Source of the DNA: Siniperca chuatsi
Lineage: Eukaryota; Chordata; Actinopteri; Centrarchiformes; Sinipercidae
Length of the DNA: 64,000 nt
Assembly (NCBI RefSeq): GCF_020085105.1
Contig: NC_058058.1
Span: 268,501-332,500 of the forward strand
Direction: 5' to 3'
A program made the translations under genes and the position numbers. The notes beneath the pieces were generated by a model. That model ran no database searches. It was not told the DNA's origin and saw nothing but the letters and a program-made list of their open reading frames with translations. Positions 58,615 through 64,000 of the stretch are shown one piece after another (the stretch's first letter is position 1; each line of letters begins with the position of its first letter).

Positions 58615-59304
58615 GGCGCGAGAGGAAGGAGGGCTCAACGGCAGGGGCGGGAAGACAACCACAGGCCTGACCAATCAGCTGACAGGACGAGTGTGACAGA
58701 CAGGCGCTTCCACCAGTTAAATCAATGAGGCGAAAGAAGAAATAGAGCCTCAGCCTTTTATGGTGAAAACTAACCAGACTTCATTTAGATTTCTGAAGAT
58801 TGTATTTTTATTAAATTGTTAGTTAAAAGTTTTTATTTTTCTAAATAAAAACACAAATTATATTAATGGATCTATATAACTTGTCTATGAAGACCAGCAG
58901 TATGTAAAAATAAAAGTATTTATACCAAACGTCTTTTTATTACTATTCATAAATACACAGAAATTGGAACTGGGATGTTATTTTAAACACTGATGTATTT
59001 CTCAGGTTTTTGTGTTTTTTCGTCTCTGTGGTGCAACCACATTTGTTTTATGTTACTTGTTTTATTTAGAAAGATACATGATGGATGGTGGAGCGGGTCA
59101 GGCTCACCTGGTCTCTCAACACCAGCTCTGCAGCTACAAACACAGCAACGCCTCCACTTCCTGCAGAGCCTGCAGAGCCAGGCCGCCGCCGCTACATCAC
59201 TGCGGGAACCGCGGACTGAGGACCGCCAGAAGATCTTAGGGTCCCTCCTCCATCCAGGACACCTTCCAGAGGCGGCGTGCACGCAGGACCCGTCCCACAG
59301 AGGC

Positions 59305-61872
59305 TGCTCTCACACACACACACACAGCTCGCACACACACACACACACACACAGCTCGCACACACACACAGCTCTCACACACACACACAGCTCTCTCACA
59401 CACACACACACAGCTCTCTCACACACACACACACACAGCTCTCTCACACACACAGCTCTCACACACACACACACAGCTCTCTCACACACACACACACAGC
59501 TCTCTCACACACACACACACAGCTCTCTCACACACACAGCTCTCACACACACACACACAGCTCTCTCACACACACACACACACACACAGCTCTCACACAC
59601 ACACACACACACACAGCTCTCACACACACACACACAGCTCTCTCACACACACACACACACACACTCTCTCACACACACACACAGCTCTCACACACACAGC
59701 TCTCACACACACACACAGCTCTCTCACACACACACACAGCTCTCTCACACACACACACACAGCTCTCTCTCACACACACACAGCTCTCTCACACACACAC
59801 ACTCTCACACACACACAGCTCTCACACACACACACAGCTCTCTCACACACACACACAGCACACACACACACACACACAGCTCTCTCACACACACACACAC
59901 ACACAGCTCTCTCACACACACACACACACACTCTCACACACACACACACACAGCTCACACACACACACAGCTCTCACACACACACACACACACACACACA
60001 CAGCTCTCACACACACACACACAGCTCTCTCACACACACACAGCTCTCACACACACACACACAGCTCTCACACACACACACACAGCTCGCACACACACAC
60101 ACACAGCTCTCACACACACACACACACACACAGCTCTCTCACACACACACAGCTCTCACACACACACACACACAGCTCTCTCACACACACACACACAGCT
60201 CTCACACACACACACACACAGCTCTCACACACACACACACAGCTCTCACACACACACACAGCTCTCACACACACACACAGCTCTCACACACACACACAGC
60301 TCTCACACACACACACACACAGCTCTCTCACACACACACACAGCTCTCTCACACACACACACACACAGCTCTCTCACACACACACACACACAGCTCTCTC
60401 ACACACACACACAGCTCTCACACACACACACACACACACACACACAGCTCTCTCACACACACACACAGCTCTCTCACACACACACACACAGCTCTCTCAC
60501 ACACACACACAGCTCTCACACACACACACAGCTCTCACACACACACACAGCTCTCTCACACACACACACAGCTCTCTCACACACACAGCTCTCTCACACA
60601 CACACACACAGCTCTCTCACACACACAGCTCTCTCACACACACACACACACACAGCTCTCACACACACACACAGCTCTCACACACACACACAGCTCTCAC
60701 ACACACACAGCTCTCTCTCACACACACACAGCTCTCTCACACACACACACAGCTCTCTCACACACACACACACAGCTCTCTCACACACACACACAGCTCT
60801 CACACACACACACACACACACAGCTCTCACACACACACACAGTTCTCACACACACAGCTCTCACACACACACACACAGCTCACACACACACACACATACA
60901 CAGCTCACACACACACACACACAGACACACACACACGCACACACAGCTCACACACACAGCTCACACACACACACACACACACACACACAGCAGCACACAC
61001 ACGCACACACAGCTCTCTCACACACACACACAGCTCTCTCACACACACACACAGCTCTCTCACACACACACACACAGCTCTCTCACACACACACACACAG
61101 CTCTCACACACACACACACAGTTCTCACACACACAGCTCTCACACACACACACACAGCTCTCACACACACACACACACAGCTCACACACACACACACATA
61201 CACAGCTCTCACACACACACACACAGTTCTCACACACACAGCTCTCACACACACACACAGCTCTCACACACACACACACAGCTCACACACACACACACAC
61301 ACTCACACACACACACACACACAGACACACACACACACGCACACACAGCTCACACACACAGCTCACACACACACACGGCTCACACACACACACACACAGC
61401 TCACACACACGCACACACAGCTCTCTCACACACACACAGCTCTCACACACACACACACAGCTCTCACACACGCACAGCTCTCACACACGCACAGCTCTCA
61501 CACACGCACAGCTCTCACACACACACACACAGCTCTCACACACACACACACAGCTCACACACACACACACACACAGCTCCTCACACACACACACACAGCT
61601 CTCTCTCACACACACACAGCTCTCACACACACACAGCTCTCACACACACACACAGCTCTCACACACACACACACACACAGCTCTCACACACACAGCTCTC
61701 ACACACACACACACAGCTCTCACACACACACACACAGCTCTCACACACACACACAGACATCTCTCACACACACACACAGCTCTCACACACACACAGCTCT
61801 CACACACACACACAGCACAGCTCAAGAACACACACACTGCACACACAGCTCACACACACACACACACACACA
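59305..61872. repeat. 2.6-kb CA-rich compound satellite
   Basis: Tracts of (CA)4-15 regularly interrupted by CAGCTC, CAGCTCTC or CTCTC, with rarer CGCACA, CAGTTC and CATACA variants. All plus frames are open over long stretches only because the repeat lacks stop codons; no gene. Confidence 0.98.
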
Positions 61873-63237
61873 CGACTTCCTGCTCTTCTCTTCTTTCTTG
61901 CACAGCTCTCTGTATTCATCACGCTGTATTCATCAGCTGATGGGTGAACTTTTATTGATTGTCTATTTATAACGTTTGACTTTTTATTATTACATATTAG
62001 AAAATGTACAATTTAATTAATTGTCGTGGTTATTTGTTATTTCAGTTTTTATCATCAGATGTGAACAAATATGGTTTAATATTGTCACTCAAGAACCACA
62101 AACAGCTGACTTTAGCAGCTGAAGAGCAGCAGTTCGATAAACTGATCGTACGCGACGTTAAATCAGTGATCGGACGCTGTTTGATATCACAGGTTTATTA
62201 AATACTCGTCTTCAGTGAAACAGTAAAACAGTAATAAGGCTCAGAACATTTTCGCATCAGTTTGTCACAAAATGTACAAAGAGGCTCTGCTAACGTTCAA
62301 ATAAATAAATAAGAAAAAAAGTTTGTCGTTTCCACAGATGATGAAATCAATAAATACGTTGCATTATTTTTGTGCATAAAATAAAAAAACAGTGCATGAA
62401 ATTCCTGGTAGCTGAACTACTTTAAGTTCCTCTCTGAAAAGAGATTCAACAGTCAAGTAAAAACTGAGAAACAGACGTTCTGACATTTTAAAGACGCAAC
62501 AACAAATCAAAAATCCTTGACAGATTAATCAATAATGAAAATGATCATCGGTTTGAACTAAAGGCGACAGGAGAGCTCTGATCCTTGAAACCTGAAATAA
62601 AGCAGATTACGGACGGTGTTCGTTTCGTTCTGTCGTAGATTTCAGAAGTGAAGTTATTTTACAGCGTGTGCATCTTCTGACATCAGGTAACCTCCGGGCT
62701 AAAACTCCTACCTGGTATTTCAGGTTGTCTTCTGTTTCCCGACTGTAACTCAACACAAATACTGAAACCTGAGCGTTTCATGCATGAGATCCAGCGTCTG
62801 CAATAGTTTGTCCACCAGAGCGCCGATACGTTTATTTTAACCGTAAAATGTCACAAACACTACGGAACAAATACAAACAAATAAACACGTTCATTGAGGG
62901 ATTCTTTATGTGCTTGTTAAAAAACGAATATGAACTGATTTATTGTTATTGGTGTCGGCCTCAAATATTCAGTATCAGCCATTACTGATTGACTACGTTT
63001 CCCAGAGTGCCTTTCAACATCCTCAAGTTGGTGAGCAGCGACCACGGCCCCTTAATCCGCCACGACACGTCTCCAAACAGAATATCAAAATAAATAAAAA
63101 CCTGTTTTCTAATGAATCAGCAGGCAGCCTGCTGATGCCATGTGTGACATCACGACGGACAATAACGGGAGAATCTGATTGGACTCAGCAGTGCAGCAGC
63201 TGACCATCCCTTCCTGTCTCAGGTCCAGGTTCAGGTC
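61873..63237. other. non-coding AT-rich stretch, no gene recognised
   Basis: No domain-bearing frame, splice-supported exon or clear repeat was found. Confidence 0.5.
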
Positions 63238-63240
63238 CTG

Positions 63241-63849
63241 GGGTCTCATTTATAAAACAGTGCGTGGGATCCTTACTAAAAGTGTACGTGCGCACAAAAG
63301 CCGAAAATGGCACCGCACACCTGCAGGCGACTTTCCCTTTATAAGTCAGTCCACAGGTGCGCAGGTGGATCAGCCTCTCACCCCGCCCTCCACACGCCCA
63401 CACTCAACCGTAGACGGTCAACGCAGAGCACCACGTGAATACCGACGCATATAAACGAGCCTGCTTACCATGGCAACAGCAGCCGAGAGGAAGACGAAAA
63501 ACGGACAGTTTCTGACGCAGAGGTGGCAGAGCTCGTGAGGTGGAGGTTACACAAACAAACAAGCAGGAGAAGAAGAACTTCTTCTTCTACCTTATCACCG
63601 TGTAGGCCCGTGCCTGCTAACGTTTCATATTAAGTTCAATTAAATGCGTGAGAGGCTTCAATTCACCACCTCAGCATCTGCGTCGCCAGTTTCCCGTCTC
63701 CAAAGTGTGCGAACGCACGGGTCAGAGTTTACGTACAGGCGCGCACGTTCGCCGTCAGGTTTGTTGTTATAGATCACAGCGATTGCGCGGGAAGCGGCGG
63801 ACGCCTCTTTCAGCCCCCGTTTTGTGCGTAACGGTTATAAATGAGACCC
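63241..63849. mobile_element. 609-bp Harbinger-type MITE
   Basis: Starts GGGTCTCATTTATAA and ends TTATAAATGAGACCC, perfect 15-bp terminal inverted repeats. It is flanked by CTG on both sides (63238-63240, 63850-63852), the 3-bp CWG target typical of PIF/Harbinger. The interior has a short start, ATGGCAACAGCAGCCGAGAG, leading to MATAAERKTKNGQF. This resembles the N-terminus of the element's Myb/SANT-like protein but is cut short by a stop. Remaining sequence to 64000 shows nothing certain. Confidence 0.82.
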
Positions 63850-64000
63850 CTGGTCTGTCAGCAGGATCAGGACTGTGTCCCCTCCTCTCTCTACGTGTCC
63901 GTTGTCATGGAGACCAGCTGGTTGTGTCCCTGTAGTCAGTCCTGATTGGTGGATGAAAATGTGTCAGAGTTCGTCCCTCGACCCGCTGAACACCAGACTG

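Noticed and set aside
58993-61947. A continuous plus-strand frame of nearly 1,000 codons rich in His, Thr and Ser
   Set aside because: It is a read-through of the CA/CAGCTC array, which lacks stop codons; several frames are open at once and there is no domain or splice structure.

Overview
The window looks like teleost fish nuclear DNA, probably a percomorph-type genome. The grounds are the teleost-type C2H2 zinc-finger genes, a mix of fish LINE families (L2-like, RTE, R4/Dong-like, L1-like), Harbinger and TTAA-flanked DNA elements, intron-containing genes, and very abundant minisatellites and CA repeats. No bacterial or viral gene organisation is visible.

The left half (about 1-32,100) is a repeat-rich zinc-finger neighbourhood. 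It holds a decayed zinc-finger gene (minus, 3809-4621), an intact two-exon 17-finger gene (plus, 7512-11686) and a second intact two-exon gene (minus, 22342-32068). The roughly 8-kb intron of the last gene is filled with LINE copies. Between these lie an L1-like LINE on the minus strand (18120-20640), a decayed hAT transposase, a TTAA-flanked MITE, a Harbinger remnant and several L2 tails. An RTE LINE carries clear 12-bp target-site duplications, and the repeat it hit has a paralogous unoccupied copy at 48 kb.

The right half (about 33,000-58,600) is genic. In order it holds a three-exon gene for an unrecognised 83-residue secreted or peptide-precursor protein (plus, 33111-36072), JTB (plus, 38405-42577), GLMP (minus, 44845-49030) and CCT3 (minus, 49839-58569). 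JTB and GLMP are convergent. CCT3 and GLMP are tandem on the minus strand with about 0.8 kb between their coding regions. Every exon of these genes was placed by splice sites and reading phase, and the joined frames are open throughout. Upstream motifs fit the roles: a heat-shock-element-like array before the chaperonin subunit gene CCT3, and a CLEAR-like E-box before the lysosomal gene GLMP.

The strongest unexplained theme is how tandem repeats relate to splice sites. JTB intron 1 is a 2-kb array whose unit copies its own 5' splice site. JTB intron 2 is a pyrimidine-rich array made of acceptor-like units. Four CCT3 acceptors are preceded directly by (TG)n. The window ends with a 2.6-kb CA-rich array (59305-61872), non-coding AT-rich sequence and a 609-bp Harbinger-type MITE with CTG duplications. 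The functions of the small secreted protein and of the repeats are inference only.
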